Positions 26,268 to 34,979 of a stretch of 64,000 bases of DNA are shown piece after piece. This stretch comes from Micromonospora pisi. Lineage in GTDB: Bacteria > Actinomycetota > Actinomycetes > Mycobacteriales > Micromonosporaceae. Made by a program: the position numbers and the translations under genes. Where the stretch lies: positions 8,556,001 through 8,620,000 of the forward strand of contig NZ_RBKT01000001.1 of NCBI RefSeq assembly GCF_003633685.1. The letters run 5' to 3'. The notes under the pieces were generated by a model that had not been told where the DNA came from, did no database searches, and saw only the letters and a list, made by a program, of their open reading frames with translations. Position 1 is the stretch's first letter; each line of letters opens with the position of its first letter.

Positions 26268-26581
26268 GACACCGACACAGGCAACCAGACGGGACGCTCG
26301 CGCGTGAACCCCCGTACGGCCGCTTATGTCACCGGTTCGGGGGCGACCAGTCTCAGCCCTGCGGCGCGCAGGCGACGTCCTCCCTTATGGAGCATCTGCG
26401 GCGGGTAGGGGCTTGGTGGTGTCGTCGCAGGCGCTTCTTTTGACGTTCGAGCCGGACGTGCCAGACGGGTGAAGAACTTCTCGTTGCGTGGATGCGTCCC
26501 CGCGCCGAGGGTGGTCTCCCAGGCGCACGGCACCGCCGTGCCGCTTCACGAGGAAGTGACCCATTCACGGCAAGCAATAAA

Positions 26582-26619
26582 GGAGGTGGAAAGGAAAATA
26601 CGCACTTCTTTCCACCTCC
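26582..26619. other. AT-rich hairpin upstream of the helR locus
   Basis: GGAGGTGGAAAG (26582-26593) is an exact inverted repeat of CTTTCCACCTCC (26608-26619) with an AT-rich 14-nt loop. The left arm continues an AAAGGAGGT that looks like a Shine-Dalgarno sequence without a start codon. On the minus strand the stem is followed by TTTATT, so it could terminate minus-strand transcription before the rifamycin-associated element. Confidence 0.55.
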
Positions 26620-26636
26620 AACATATAGCACACCGG

Positions 26637-26655
26637 GGGGCTTGCGGCAAGACCC
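26637..26655 (+). promoter_or_regulatory. Rifamycin-associated element (RAE)
   Basis: GGGGCTTGCGGCAAGACCC is a 19-bp near-perfect inverted repeat (one mismatched pair). It matches the known RAE that drives rifamycin-induced expression of actinobacterial rifamycin-inactivating genes such as rgt, rph and helR. It lies 61 bp before the glycosyltransferase remnant and 243 bp before helR. TTGCGG inside it could serve as a -35 element. Confidence 0.85.
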
Positions 26656-26716
26656 GGGTGGTGCCGCAGAATCGTCGGCTGAAGCCAGAACCTGCGGAAA
26701 TAGGGGGAGTCGCGAA

Positions 26717-26893
26717 ATGCGTGTGTTGTTGTCGGCATACGACCCGTGCGGGGGCGTCGAACCGCTGGTGGAACTCGCCGTGCGGTCTGCCGACGTGCCG
26801 TCGGTGCCGGTCGGCCGGCCCGTCCACCGTTCGTCGTGCCGCAGTACGCGTACCAGGGTTGCAAGCGACGTCAGATCGGAACTGGTGAATTGA
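26717..26893 (+). pseudogene. Remnant of a rifamycin glycosyltransferase (rgt) acting as leader ORF of helR
   Basis: A 58-codon ORF behind GGGGGAG starts MRVLLSAYDPCGGVEPLVEL, the N-terminus of MGT-type glycosyltransferases (MRVLLSxxGxxGDVEPLVxLA). After LAVR it jumps to SADVPSVPVGRPVH, the later strand VPLVPVGxPV of the same family, so about 25 codons are missing. The rest is unrelated sequence to the stop at 26893. The stop is 5 nt before the helR ATG, so translation of the remnant probably feeds helR. RAE-controlled rgt genes are known, which supports the identification. Confidence 0.65.
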
Positions 26894-26898
26894 GCCCC

Positions 26899-29037
26899 AT
26901 GACTACCAGCGTGTTCGACCTTCCGGACCGCCTTTCCGCCAAAGCCGCCCCGACCCTGATCGCCGGCGACGAGCACCATTTCGCGGCCATCACGGAGAGC
27001 CTCGAGCAGACGATCGCCGACCTGGCCGACCGCCTCGATGCCGAGCGTAAGGCGCCCGGCGGCGTCGGCCAGGCGGCGATGGACCGGGACCAGGAGATCT
27101 ACCGGCTGACCGCCCGCCTACGCACCCTGCGCCGCTACGGTTCAGACCTGTGCCTCGGCCACATGGTCAGCGCGGATGGCCCCGAGCCCGTGTACGTCGG
27201 ACGACTTGCCCTCACCGACAGCGCGGGCCGACGGCTGCTTCTCGACTGGCGATCCCCGGCCGCCGAGCCGTTCTTCGGCGCGACCCACGCCAATCCGATG
27301 GGTTTGACGAGCCGCCGCCGGTATCGCTGGACCCGTGGCCGGATCACCGACTACTGGGACGAGGTGTTCACCCTGGACGGGCTCGAAGGGCACGCCGCGC
27401 TCGACGACCAGTCCGCCTTCATCGCCAGCCTCGGCAGCAACCGTTCGGCCCGGATGCGAGACGTGCTCGGCACCATCCAGGCCGACCAGGACGCCATCAT
27501 CCGGGCGGGATCCCGCGGCGCTCTCGTCGTCGACGGTGGTCCGGGTACGGGAAAGACCGTCGTCGCTCTGCACCGCACCGCCTACCTCCTCTACTCCGAC
27601 CCCCGTCTCGGCCCCCGCCGAGGCGGCGTGCTGTTCGTCGGTCCACACGAGCCCTACCTGGCCTACGTCGCCGACGTCCTGCCCAGCCTCGGAGAGGAGG
27701 ACGTGCAGACCTGCACCCTGCGGGACCTCGTTGCCGAGGGCGCCGCGGCGCAGGTGGAGACCGACCCGGAGGTCGCCGTCCTGAAGTCCTCCGTGAGCCT
27801 GGTGCGGGCGATCGAGGCGGCCGTCAGGTTCTACGAGGAGCCGCCCACCAAGCCGATGACGGTCACGACCGAGTGGTCCGAGATCCGGCTGAGCGCCGAC
27901 GATTGGGCCGAGGCCTTCGAAACACCCGATCCGGGCACCCCGCACAACGACGCGCGCGACCAGATCTGGGAGAAGCTGCTGGAAATCCTGATCGACAAGT
28001 ACGACGGCGACGAACCGGAAGCCCTGCTCGGCCGCTCGCTGCGGCAGAACCGGGAACTGCTTGCCACCTTCAACCGCGCCTGGCCGCTACTCGAAGCGGC
28101 TGACCTTGTCGGGGACCTGTGGTCGGTCCCCGCGTACCTGCGCAAGTGTGCCCCCTGGCTCAGTCCTGACGACATCCGGAAGCTGCGGCGTGCGGACGCC
28201 CAGGCGTGGACGGTGTCCGACCTGCCACTCCTGGACGCGGCACGCCAGCGGCTCGGTGATCCGGAGGCGTCACGACGTCAGCGTCGGCACAACGCCTCCG
28301 TCGCGGCGAGACGCGAGCAGATGGACCGGGTCGTCGAAGACCTGCTGGAGGCCGAGTACGACAACGAGGGCGCGATGATCATGCTGCACGGACAGGACCT
28401 GCGGGACGCCCTGGTCAGCGACTCCGCACTGCTCAGCGTCAACCCGGACCTGCTCGCTGGCCCGTTCGCGCACATCGTGGTGGACGAGGCTCAGGAACTG
28501 ACCGACGCGCAGTGGCAGATGCTGCTGATCCGCTGCCCGTCCCGGAGCTTCACCATCGTCGGCGACCGAGCCCAGGCCAGGCATGGGTTCACGGAGTCGT
28601 GGCAGGAACGGCTCGAGCGGATCGGACTCGACCGTATCAACCTGGCCTCCCTGAGCATCAACTACCGGACGCCGAAAGAGGTCATGGCGGAAGCCGAGCC
28701 GGTCATCCGGGCCGTGCTCCCGGACGCCAACGTCCCGACCTCCATCCGCAGCAACGATGTCCCCGTCGTACACGGATCTGCCTCGGATCTGGGCTCGATC
28801 CTCGGCACCTGGCTCGCCACGCACGGCGACGGGATCGCCTGTGTCATCGGCGATCCCACATTCCAGGCGACGCCCCGCGTCCGGTCGCTGACCCCGGAGT
28901 TGTCGAAGGGGCTCGAGTTCGACCTGGTGGTCCTCATCGACCCGGAGGAGTTCGGCAAGGGCATCGAAGGGGCGGTCGACCGCTATGTCGCGATGACCCG
29001 AGCGACCCAGCAACTCGTCGTCCTCACGCGACCCTGA
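26899..29037 (+). CDS. helR: HelR, HelD-like RNA polymerase-associated ATPase (rifamycin resistance)
   Basis: The 712-residue SF1 helicase-like protein starts MTTSVFDLPDRLSAKAAPTLIAGDEHHFAAI with an N-terminal coiled-coil region (SLEQTIADLADRLDAER). Walker A GGPGTGKTVV lies near residue 213, a large insertion follows, Walker B VVDEAQELTD lies near 525, and the UvrD-type end is MTRATQQLVVLTRP. HelD/HelR proteins dissociate stalled RNA polymerase from nucleic acid. The HelR branch also displaces rifamycins and confers tolerance. The upstream RAE makes the HelR assignment firm. Longer in-frame starts upstream are rejected because they read the glycosyltransferase remnant out of frame. Confidence 0.92.
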   Translation: MTTSVFDLPDRLSAKAAPTLIAGDEHHFAAITESLEQTIADLADRLDAERKAPGGVGQAAMDRDQEIYRLTARLRTLRRYGSDLCLGHMVSADGPEPVYVGRLALTDSAGRRLLLDWRSPAAEPFFGATHANPMGLTSRRRYRWTRGRITDYWDEVFTLDGLEGHAALDDQSAFIASLGSNRSARMRDVLGTIQADQDAIIRAGSRGALVVDGGPGTGKTVVALHRTAYLLYSDPRLGPRRGGVLFVGPHEPYLAYVADVLPSLGEEDVQTCTLRDLVAEGAAAQVETDPEVAVLKSSVSLVRAIEAAVRFYEEPPTKPMTVTTEWSEIRLSADDWAEAFETPDPGTPHNDARDQIWEKLLEILIDKYDGDEPEALLGRSLRQNRELLATFNRAWPLLEAADLVGDLWSVPAYLRKCAPWLSPDDIRKLRRADAQAWTVSDLPLLDAARQRLGDPEASRRQRRHNASVAARREQMDRVVEDLLEAEYDNEGAMIMLHGQDLRDALVSDSALLSVNPDLLAGPFAHIVVDEAQELTDAQWQMLLIRCPSRSFTIVGDRAQARHGFTESWQERLERIGLDRINLASLSINYRTPKEVMAEAEPVIRAVLPDANVPTSIRSNDVPVVHGSASDLGSILGTWLATHGDGIACVIGDPTFQATPRVRSLTPELSKGLEFDLVVLIDPEEFGKGIEGAVDRYVAMTRATQQLVVLTRP

Positions 29038-29097
29038 CAACATCATCGCCACCCGCCGGTCGGGGGAGGACCGCTGTCGAGGGGATGGCACGGGTGG

Positions 29098-29937
29098 TCA
29101 GCCAGCCCAAACCTGTGTGCCCGTCACCGTCTGGGCATGCCTCAGTGTGTGACCCAGCATGGGGACCGCGCTGATGACCGCGACCCGTACGGCCTCCTCG
29201 TCCACCGCAGGGAACGCGACGCGGATGAGGCGTGCGGCCGGCGATTCGCTGTAGGTGACCCGCCAGTCCTGTGCCGTGGCGAAGTGGTCGTCACGATCGC
29301 TCTCGTCCACGCTGGAGCCGCGATCCCTAACTGGCCCGAGCAGTTGGCGCAGCAGCCGGGTGCGCTCTGTGAAACTGCCGAGCCCGCCATCGAGGTACAC
29401 GTACACCTGCTTGAGTTTGCGGGCTGGCTCGAACCAGTCGTCAGCTCGCGGTGGCCTGGGCAGAGTACGTGTGGGCAGCTTGCGCTCCAGCCAGCTGGCG
29501 ATGAAGGCGACAGCACCGCCCTGGTACAGGCGGTAGTCGCTGTTGCGCTGGTGCCATACGACCACCGGCCACTTGTCCGGCTCGCCCCCGGTGAGCCAGC
29601 ACAGCGAGTGGCCGTCGTAGGTGCCACCCCACAGCAGCAGGCCATTGGCTTCGGGGTAGAGCGGATACGGGTACCACGCTGGGAATTTGTCGCGCGAGGC
29701 CGAATGCCCTTCCAACAACAGGCTGTTGCGGCGGATGTTCATGTCGTGGCCGGCCAGGGGGTACGCGAAGAGGTAGTCGAGGAATCTACCGACCCCGTAG
29801 GCCGACAGGAGTTCCTTGAAGTCGGCGGGCAGTGCCAACCCGAGCTCCGCCTCGCAGGTGGCGAATTCCTGCGGAGAAGGCACGTCGATCCTACGATCGG
29901 GAGTGGCCACCAACGTGATCAACTTCCGCATCGACAT
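29098..29937 (-). CDS. SMI1/KNR4 (SUKH) family protein
   Basis: The 279-residue protein has the SUKH core: an N-terminal helix pair (SPQEFATCEAELGLALPADFKELLSAYGVGRF) and strands with LLLWGGTYDGHSLCWLTGGEPDKWPVVVW and a following helix FIASWLER. In bacteria the fold is widespread as immunity proteins against polymorphic toxins, but no toxin gene is next to it. The C-terminal 110 residues are an extension I do not recognise. The immunity role is family knowledge, not shown here. Confidence 0.75.
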   Translation of the reverse strand: MSMRKLITLVATPDRRIDVPSPQEFATCEAELGLALPADFKELLSAYGVGRFLDYLFAYPLAGHDMNIRRNSLLLEGHSASRDKFPAWYPYPLYPEANGLLLWGGTYDGHSLCWLTGGEPDKWPVVVWHQRNSDYRLYQGGAVAFIASWLERKLPTRTLPRPPRADDWFEPARKLKQVYVYLDGGLGSFTERTRLLRQLLGPVRDRGSSVDESDRDDHFATAQDWRVTYSESPAARLIRVAFPAVDEEAVRVAVISAVPMLGHTLRHAQTVTGTQVWAG

Positions 29938-30185
29938 GGCGACACCCTAATCGGTTGAGTGGAGGTGCCCTGTCCGTCCGACTGGGCGAGCCAATGGTGA
30001 CCGGATCCGACGGACGCTCGCGGAGTGGCGCGGGTGGGCCCCGGTCGCCGCCATACAGGTCGAACGGAGACCCGGCGATACGTGTGAGGCGGCAGCTACG
30101 GGCCGTCTGGTGGGTCGCGCGTAAGTTGTCTGGCTCCGCGTGGCCGTACCAGCCTCACCTGGTGCCCAGACTGGTGGATCCAGGT

Positions 30186-32030
30186 CTAGGCGGCCAGGGC
30201 GGCGTAGCGGCCGTTGTCCTCGATCAGGCTGGCGTGGGTGCCGGACTCGATGACGCGGCCGTGGTCGATGACGGCGATCTGGTCGGCGTCGCGCACGGTG
30301 GACAGCCGATGGGCGATGGTGACCGTGGTACGGCCCCGGGCGAGCGTGTCGAAGGCTTGCTGCACGGCACGTTCGGTCTCGGTGTCCAGCGCGCTGGTGG
30401 CCTCGTCCAGGACGAGGACCCGGGGATTGCGGAGCAGGGTACGGGCGATCGCGATGCGTTGCTGCTCGCCGCCGGAGAAGCGGTGTCCCCGGGAGCCGAC
30501 CACGGTGTCGTAGCCGTCGGGAAGGCCGCTGATGAGGTCGTGCACCTGGGCGGCCCGAGTCGCGTCCTCGATCTCCGCGTCCGTGGCGTCCGGTTTGGCG
30601 TACCGCAGATTTTCCCGCACCGTCGTGTGCAGCAGGTAGGTCTCCTGGCTGACCACTCCCACGATCGCGGCGAGGTCGGTGAGCCGGAGGTCCCGGATGT
30701 CGATCCCGTCGATGGTGACCCGGCCGGCGGCGGGGTCGTAGAGCCGGGTGATCAGCGCGGCCGTGGTGCTCTTGCCGGAGCCGGTCTCACCGACCAACGC
30801 CAGTGTCGTGCCTGCGGGTACGTCGAGGCTGACGCTGGCGACCGCGGCGGTGTCGCTGCCCGGGTAGCTGAACGTGACGTCCTCGAAGCGCAGTTCTCCC
30901 TGAATCCGGGAAGGGTCGATCTCCACTGGCCGGGCCGGGTCGGCGACCTCGATTGGCAGGTCCAGGTATTCGAAGATCCGCGCGAACAGCGCCAGTGAGC
31001 TGGTGAGCGTCACTCCGACACCGAGCAGCCCCATCAACGGCCGGAACAATCCGGACTGCAGGGCGGTGAAGGCGACCAGGGTTCCGATGCTCAGCGTGTC
31101 GGCGGTCATCGGCAGCCCGGCGCTCAGATAGATGATCGCGGGGATGGCGGCGAAGATGATGTTCATGGACGCCATTCGCCACCGGCCGGCCAGATCCGCG
31201 CGTAGCTCCAGGTCGATGAGGCGTGCGGACGAGGCGGTGAAGCGGTCGATCATGGAGGCGCCGGTACCCATGGTCTTGCTGAGCTGGACACCGCTGATCG
31301 ACAGGCCCTCCTCGATGGTGACGTTGAGGTCCGCGAGCTCACGCTGACGTTGCGCGGTGATGGCCCGGCGCATCCGGGCGACCTTGCGGGTCAGGTAGAT
31401 CGACGGAGGGAACACCACGAGAGAGACCAGGGACAGTTGCCAGGACAGGGCGGCCATGGCGACTGCGGTGGCGATCGTGGTGGTCAGGTTGGACGCGATG
31501 GAGGTCGCGGTCGAGGTGACCACCGACTCCATGCCGCCGATGTCGTTGGTGATGCGCGACTGCACCTCGCCGCTACGGGTCCGGGTGAAGAACGCGATCG
31601 ACTGCCGGTGCAGGTGGGTGAAGACGTCGCTACGCAGACGGTGCATGACCTGTTGACCGACCGTGGTGGAGATCCAGGTCTGGATCACGCCGAGCGCGGA
31701 GGTCACCGCGGCGACTGCCACCATGCCGAGAACCAGCCAGACCAGCAGGGTCAGGTTGCGCTCGGGCAGTGCCTTGTCGATGACGGCGCGCAGGAGGAAG
31801 GGGGTGGCCATGGCGACCATCGAGGAGGCCACGATGATCGCGGTGACGATGGCCAGTTGCCACCGGTGTGGCATGAAGAGCCGGCCGATCCTGCCCAGCG
31901 ACACCTCGCTGGCCTGGGCCTTCTCCGTAGCTGCGGCTGTAGGGCCGGCTGATGGTGGGCGGCCGGAACGGCCTCTTCGTTGCTTGATATCCGATTCCAA
32001 GGGGGAGTACCACCTCTGCCATCTGGTCAA
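30186..32030 (-). CDS. ABC exporter, fused permease and ATPase
   Basis: The 614-residue half-transporter has six predicted membrane helices in the first about 330 residues and an ATPase domain. The ATPase shows Walker A GETGSGKST (about 413), signature FSGGEQQR (about 515), Walker B VLVLDEATSALD and the H-loop IAHRLS. It probably works as a dimer exporting drugs or lipids. The start is TTG at 32030, shortly after a TAACCT -10 element. The divergent MarR gene and the shared palindrome indicate MarR repression and substrate induction. Confidence 0.93.
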   Translation of the reverse strand: MTRWQRWYSPLESDIKQRRGRSGRPPSAGPTAAATEKAQASEVSLGRIGRLFMPHRWQLAIVTAIIVASSMVAMATPFLLRAVIDKALPERNLTLLVWLVLGMVAVAAVTSALGVIQTWISTTVGQQVMHRLRSDVFTHLHRQSIAFFTRTRSGEVQSRITNDIGGMESVVTSTATSIASNLTTTIATAVAMAALSWQLSLVSLVVFPPSIYLTRKVARMRRAITAQRQRELADLNVTIEEGLSISGVQLSKTMGTGASMIDRFTASSARLIDLELRADLAGRWRMASMNIIFAAIPAIIYLSAGLPMTADTLSIGTLVAFTALQSGLFRPLMGLLGVGVTLTSSLALFARIFEYLDLPIEVADPARPVEIDPSRIQGELRFEDVTFSYPGSDTAAVASVSLDVPAGTTLALVGETGSGKSTTAALITRLYDPAAGRVTIDGIDIRDLRLTDLAAIVGVVSQETYLLHTTVRENLRYAKPDATDAEIEDATRAAQVHDLISGLPDGYDTVVGSRGHRFSGGEQQRIAIARTLLRNPRVLVLDEATSALDTETERAVQQAFDTLARGRTTVTIAHRLSTVRDADQIAVIDHGRVIESGTHASLIEDNGRYAALAA

Positions 32031-32040
32031 GGGGCGATGC

Positions 32041-32065
32041 TGAGGTTACCTCAACTTGAGGTTAC
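32041..32065. promoter_or_regulatory. MarR operator overlapping divergent promoters
   Basis: ACCTCAACTTGAGGT (32048-32062) is a perfect 15-bp palindrome, and TGAGGTTAC is repeated directly at 32041 and 32057. TAACCT hexamers face both ways. The plus-strand one (32081-32086) lies 6 nt before the GTG of the MarR gene, so that mRNA is probably leaderless. Confidence 0.65.
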
Positions 32066-32092
32066 AACCAGAGTTGGTGATAACCTATTCCG

Positions 32093-32536
32093 GTGACCGC
32101 GCAGCACGGTGGGGAAGAGGACGAGAGCCTGCCCGAGGCGTTCTGGGGGGTCGCCCGTCAGCTCCGCCACCTGTCCCGGGAGACGTTGCAGCCCTGGGAG
32201 ATCACTCCGAGCCAGTCTCGGGCCATCGACGTGCTGACCCGGCACGGTGTGATGCGGCTCAGTGAACTCGCCGAGCGATTGCGGATCGTGCCGCGCTCGA
32301 CCACGGAAGTGGTCGACAGCCTGCAGGAACGTGGCCTGGTCGAACGCCGTCCCGACCCAGGCGACCGTCGGGCGACCCTCGTCGCGCTCACCGAGGAGGG
32401 CGCAAAGGTCGCGGTGGCCATCCGCTCGGCTCGGGACGCCGAGGCCGAGCGCTTCTTTGGTGGCCTCGGCGAGCCGGACCGCGACCACCTCGCCCGGATC
32501 CTGAGTCAGCTCCGCCGTCAGTCACACGCCGGTTGA
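32093..32536 (+). CDS. MarR-family regulator
   Basis: The 147-residue protein has a winged helix-turn-helix with LTRHGVMRLSELAERLRIVPRSTTEVVDSLQERGLVERRPDPGDRRATLVALTEEG split over the recognition helix and wing. DPGDRRATLVALTEEG is the MarR wing signature. It is divergent from the ABC exporter and shares a palindromic operator with it. The GTG start fits a leaderless transcript. Confidence 0.93.
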   Translation: MTAQHGGEEDESLPEAFWGVARQLRHLSRETLQPWEITPSQSRAIDVLTRHGVMRLSELAERLRIVPRSTTEVVDSLQERGLVERRPDPGDRRATLVALTEEGAKVAVAIRSARDAEAERFFGGLGEPDRDHLARILSQLRRQSHAG

Positions 32537-32783
32537 GGTGCGCCGGTGCTCGTCGACGAGCATCGGGTAGCGGTTCGACCACCTGCCCCTCAGTCGTCCG
32601 GGCCGGGCGGCGCTACCTATTGTCCTAGGATGCTTTAGGGGTGGTGATCTCCGGCACCCGGGACGCCGTTGATCGACTGTTCATGCCGCCGTCCATTACC
32701 GATCGCCGGACCGGACGTGTGTGTTCCCCGCAATGGACACAGTGGAGGAGAACCCTGCCGTCATAAGATCCGGAGCATCTCCT

Positions 32784-33206
32784 TGTCCTCACCCGGACGT
32801 CGCCGCCGCCATGGCGCGGCGCGAGTCCTCGCGCTGGCGGCGCTCGCCGTCACCGTGTCCGTCACGGCCGTGCCCGCCGCAGCGGCGGCGCATCCGTTCG
32901 GCGACCCGCAGACCGTGGCCATCGCCCGGAGCCGGTCGGCACGGTCAGTGTTGTCGTACGCATGCTGATCGACCTCAATCCCGGGTACCGTGCGCTCGCC
33001 ACCGGCCCCGGCGGCCAACGGGCGATGTACGACACGGGCGCGGACACCGACGATGGGTCCTTACCGGTGCAGCGCCTGCGGGCAGCACTCGCCCTGGCCG
33101 CAGCGCCGCTGTCCAGATCTTTGCCGTCGGTGGCGGCGCGCTGCTCGCGATGGTCACCACGTGGGTGGTGTCCCGGCGGATGCGCCGACGGCGGACTGTC
33201 GCATGA
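32784..33206 (+). pseudogene. Decayed secreted, membrane-anchored protein
   Basis: Pieces of one protein appear in three frames. The first is a signal peptide (ALAALAVTVSVTAVPAAAAAHPFGDPQTVAI) in one frame. The second is an extracytoplasmic segment (VSVVVRMLIDLNPGY, MYDTGADTDDGS) in the next. The third is a C-terminal membrane anchor (VQIFAVGGGALLAMVTTWVV followed by RRMRRRR). The order is that of an exported protein with a C-terminal anchor. At least two frameshifts and loss of the middle leave it non-functional. The family is not identified with confidence. Confidence 0.5.
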
Positions 33207-33300
33207 CCGGGATCATCGGGTACGCAGGATCCGTCGCCGACCGGCTGCGGTACATCATTCACGTCGAGGTTGAGGAAGAGCGGTACAGCGGTTAACGCTG

Positions 33301-33548
33301 CGAGTCAGTACTGCCGACCAAGATCCGCAACTGCAGCTTGGTGCTCTCGCCGCCGAGGACTGCCTCAAGATCTACAAAGACGTGGCCACCGGGACCAAGG
33401 CCGACCGCCCGCAGTGGCAGGCCTACCTGGACGATCTGCGCCCCGGCGACATTCTGATCATCTGGAAGATCGACCGGCTCGGTTGTAGCCTGCGTGACCT
33501 GGTGGACATCGTCGCCCTCCTCGAAGCCCACGGCGTCGGGGTCAAGTC
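33301..33548 (+). pseudogene. Serine recombinase (Tn3-type resolvase) fragment
   Basis: The frame reads RVSTADQDPQLQLGAL, then DVATGTKADRPQWQAYLDDL and ILIIWKIDRLGCSLRDLVDIV, which is the catalytic core of a resolvase/invertase. The first residues with the nucleophilic Ser region are incomplete and no start codon is present. The DNA-binding end is replaced after GVKSL by unrelated sequence. It may be debris of the same Tn3-type element as the transposase remnant at 40036-40885. Confidence 0.75.
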
Positions 33549-33566
33549 GCTGGGCTGGTGCTGGGC

Positions 33567-33757
33567 ATCAGGAGGTCTACCCGCACTGCCCCAAGTCGCT
33601 GCTGCGCGACGGGGCCTGGAAGCCGGAACAGTGGCTGCTGGCGGACGCCCAGCCGACCTTGGCCGAGGTGACGCTGGCCCAGCTGCGGATGCCGGAGCTG
33701 ACGATCGCCGACATCGAGCAGGTGGAGGCGGACTCGCTGAAATTCCGCTACGAGTGA
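33567..33757 (+). pseudogene. C-terminal fragment of a PPOX-type FMN-dependent flavoprotein
   Basis: The frame gives VYPHCPKSLLRDGAWKPEQW, then PTLAEVTLAQLRMPELT and a short tail. This resembles the last third of pyridoxamine 5'-phosphate oxidase-like proteins (AYxHCxKALIRSxLWDP). It begins within 20 bp of the end of the resolvase fragment and in another frame. A deletion or insertion joint therefore lies at about 33550-33566. Confidence 0.55.
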
Positions 33758-33826
33758 CGGGCCGCAGACCCACCGCCGTGCGCTGAGGCCGAGGTCGGCG
33801 CAGGGCGGTGGGTCCCCCGTCGCGTC

Positions 33827-34603
33827 CTATTCCTCCGGCTCCCAGGCGATCAGCTGCTCGAAGACGCGCCGGTCGCCGTCGATCTGCAGGGAGTCCATCG
33901 GAATGCGGCCGTAGCAGAACATGACCAGCTCATTGGCCGTGCCCCGGGCGGAGACATCGGCCGCCTCCGGGCCCTCGCCAGCGGCCGGCGTGGGGAGGCG
34001 GGCGGTCCGGGCGCCGTCGGCGGAGAGCCAGAGCCGCCAGGAACGGCCTTCGGTGGCGTGGTAGTCGATGACCGCGGGCTTGTGCGGCCATGCGGCCGTC
34101 GTCGCGACGCAGGTGGTCAGGAACTCGTCGACACCGTCGAGGGCCACCTCGTCCGGCAGCGGCTGCGGGGCGCCCACGGTGACCTGGGCGTCGTAGGTGT
34201 GCACGGCGACCTGCTGGAGCTGGTGCCGGGCGACGGCTCCAGTGGTCTGCGGCGACTGCGACGGACCCCACCACGTCCAGCAACCACGATCCGGGCCGGC
34301 CTCCCGCAGCGCGTCCAGCAGCTCCCCCGTCGACGCGGCGAACCAGGCCAGCAGGGCCTCGCGTTCCCGGGGCGCCACCGGGGCGGACATCGCCGGAGGA
34401 GCGTCGGCGGGCTCTGCGGCCACGATGGCGGCCCACTTGCGGCGCCCCTCGCCCAGGTGCTGCACCAGGTCGAACAACGTCCACTCGGAGCAGGTCGGCA
34501 CCCGTACGTCGAGGCTGGGTGCCGCGGCGACCGTCGCCCGGAAAGCGGCCGATCGTTCGTCCATCAGCCGCAACAGGTCGGCGAACTCCAGAGTCTCTTC
34601 CAC
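33827..34603 (-). CDS. Maleylpyruvate isomerase family (mycothiol-dependent DinB-like) protein
   Basis: The 258-residue protein has the MDMPI N-terminal four-helix DinB-like domain (RVPTCSEWTLFDLVQHLGEGRRKWAAIV) with the metal His in VQHLGE and later HQLQQVAVHTYDAQ. A C-terminal MDMPI domain (GTANELVMFCYGRIPMDSLQIDGDR) follows. These enzymes use mycothiol, the actinobacterial low-molecular-weight thiol, for isomerisation or conjugation. The substrate is unknown. Confidence 0.85.
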   Translation of the reverse strand: MEETLEFADLLRLMDERSAAFRATVAAAPSLDVRVPTCSEWTLFDLVQHLGEGRRKWAAIVAAEPADAPPAMSAPVAPREREALLAWFAASTGELLDALREAGPDRGCWTWWGPSQSPQTTGAVARHQLQQVAVHTYDAQVTVGAPQPLPDEVALDGVDEFLTTCVATTAAWPHKPAVIDYHATEGRSWRLWLSADGARTARLPTPAAGEGPEAADVSARGTANELVMFCYGRIPMDSLQIDGDRRVFEQLIAWEPEE

Positions 34604-34979
34604 CGCGGCTTTGTACCACCCCGTTCCGACAACCGACAGCGGGTTTCCTCACCCCCTGCGGCGGGGCCACGCGGAAAATCCGTTGCCCGGCGGCCCGCGG
34701 GTTGACCATGCTGACCGCATGGATCAGTGACCAGTGGCGCACGTGCGCGACGAAGGCGGGTTCGAGTCACCTCCCCGTCTCGGTCCGCCGTGCCACTCGA
34801 AGCCCGCACCGGGTGACCGGTGCGGGCTTCCTTCACGCGACGTGATCTGCGACGTCGCGCCAGCCGGCTTGCTCCGCGCCGAGACGCCGGCTGCCCGCCA
34901 CTGGATCCGGGAGGCACCCCCCCGGCGCGCCATCGCGCTGCCGGGCGCCTCCTGCCTAGACCTTGGAATCGCCGAAGCC
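34604..34979. other. Intergenic region with a terminator, no gene seen
   Basis: No credible ORF is present. A GGTTCGAGTC motif at about 34759-34768 resembles a tRNA T-loop but has no matching stems. The only clear element is the terminator hairpin at 34799-34830. Confidence 0.6.
34799..34830. terminator. Perfect 14-bp terminator hairpin
   Basis: GAAGCCCGCACCGG pairs exactly with CCGGTGCGGGCTTC around GTGA. No intact gene ends directly upstream, so it may belong to a gene lost from this spot. Confidence 0.7.

Noticed and set aside
33382-33786. A 134-codon frame spanning the resolvase and PPOX fragments
   Set aside because: Only its first half is resolvase-like; after the joint it reads the PPOX fragment out of frame, so it is not one gene.
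34725-34795. tRNA-like stretch with GGTTCGAGTC followed by a terminator
   Set aside because: No acceptor, anticodon or T-stem can be formed; only the T-loop-like decamer matches.
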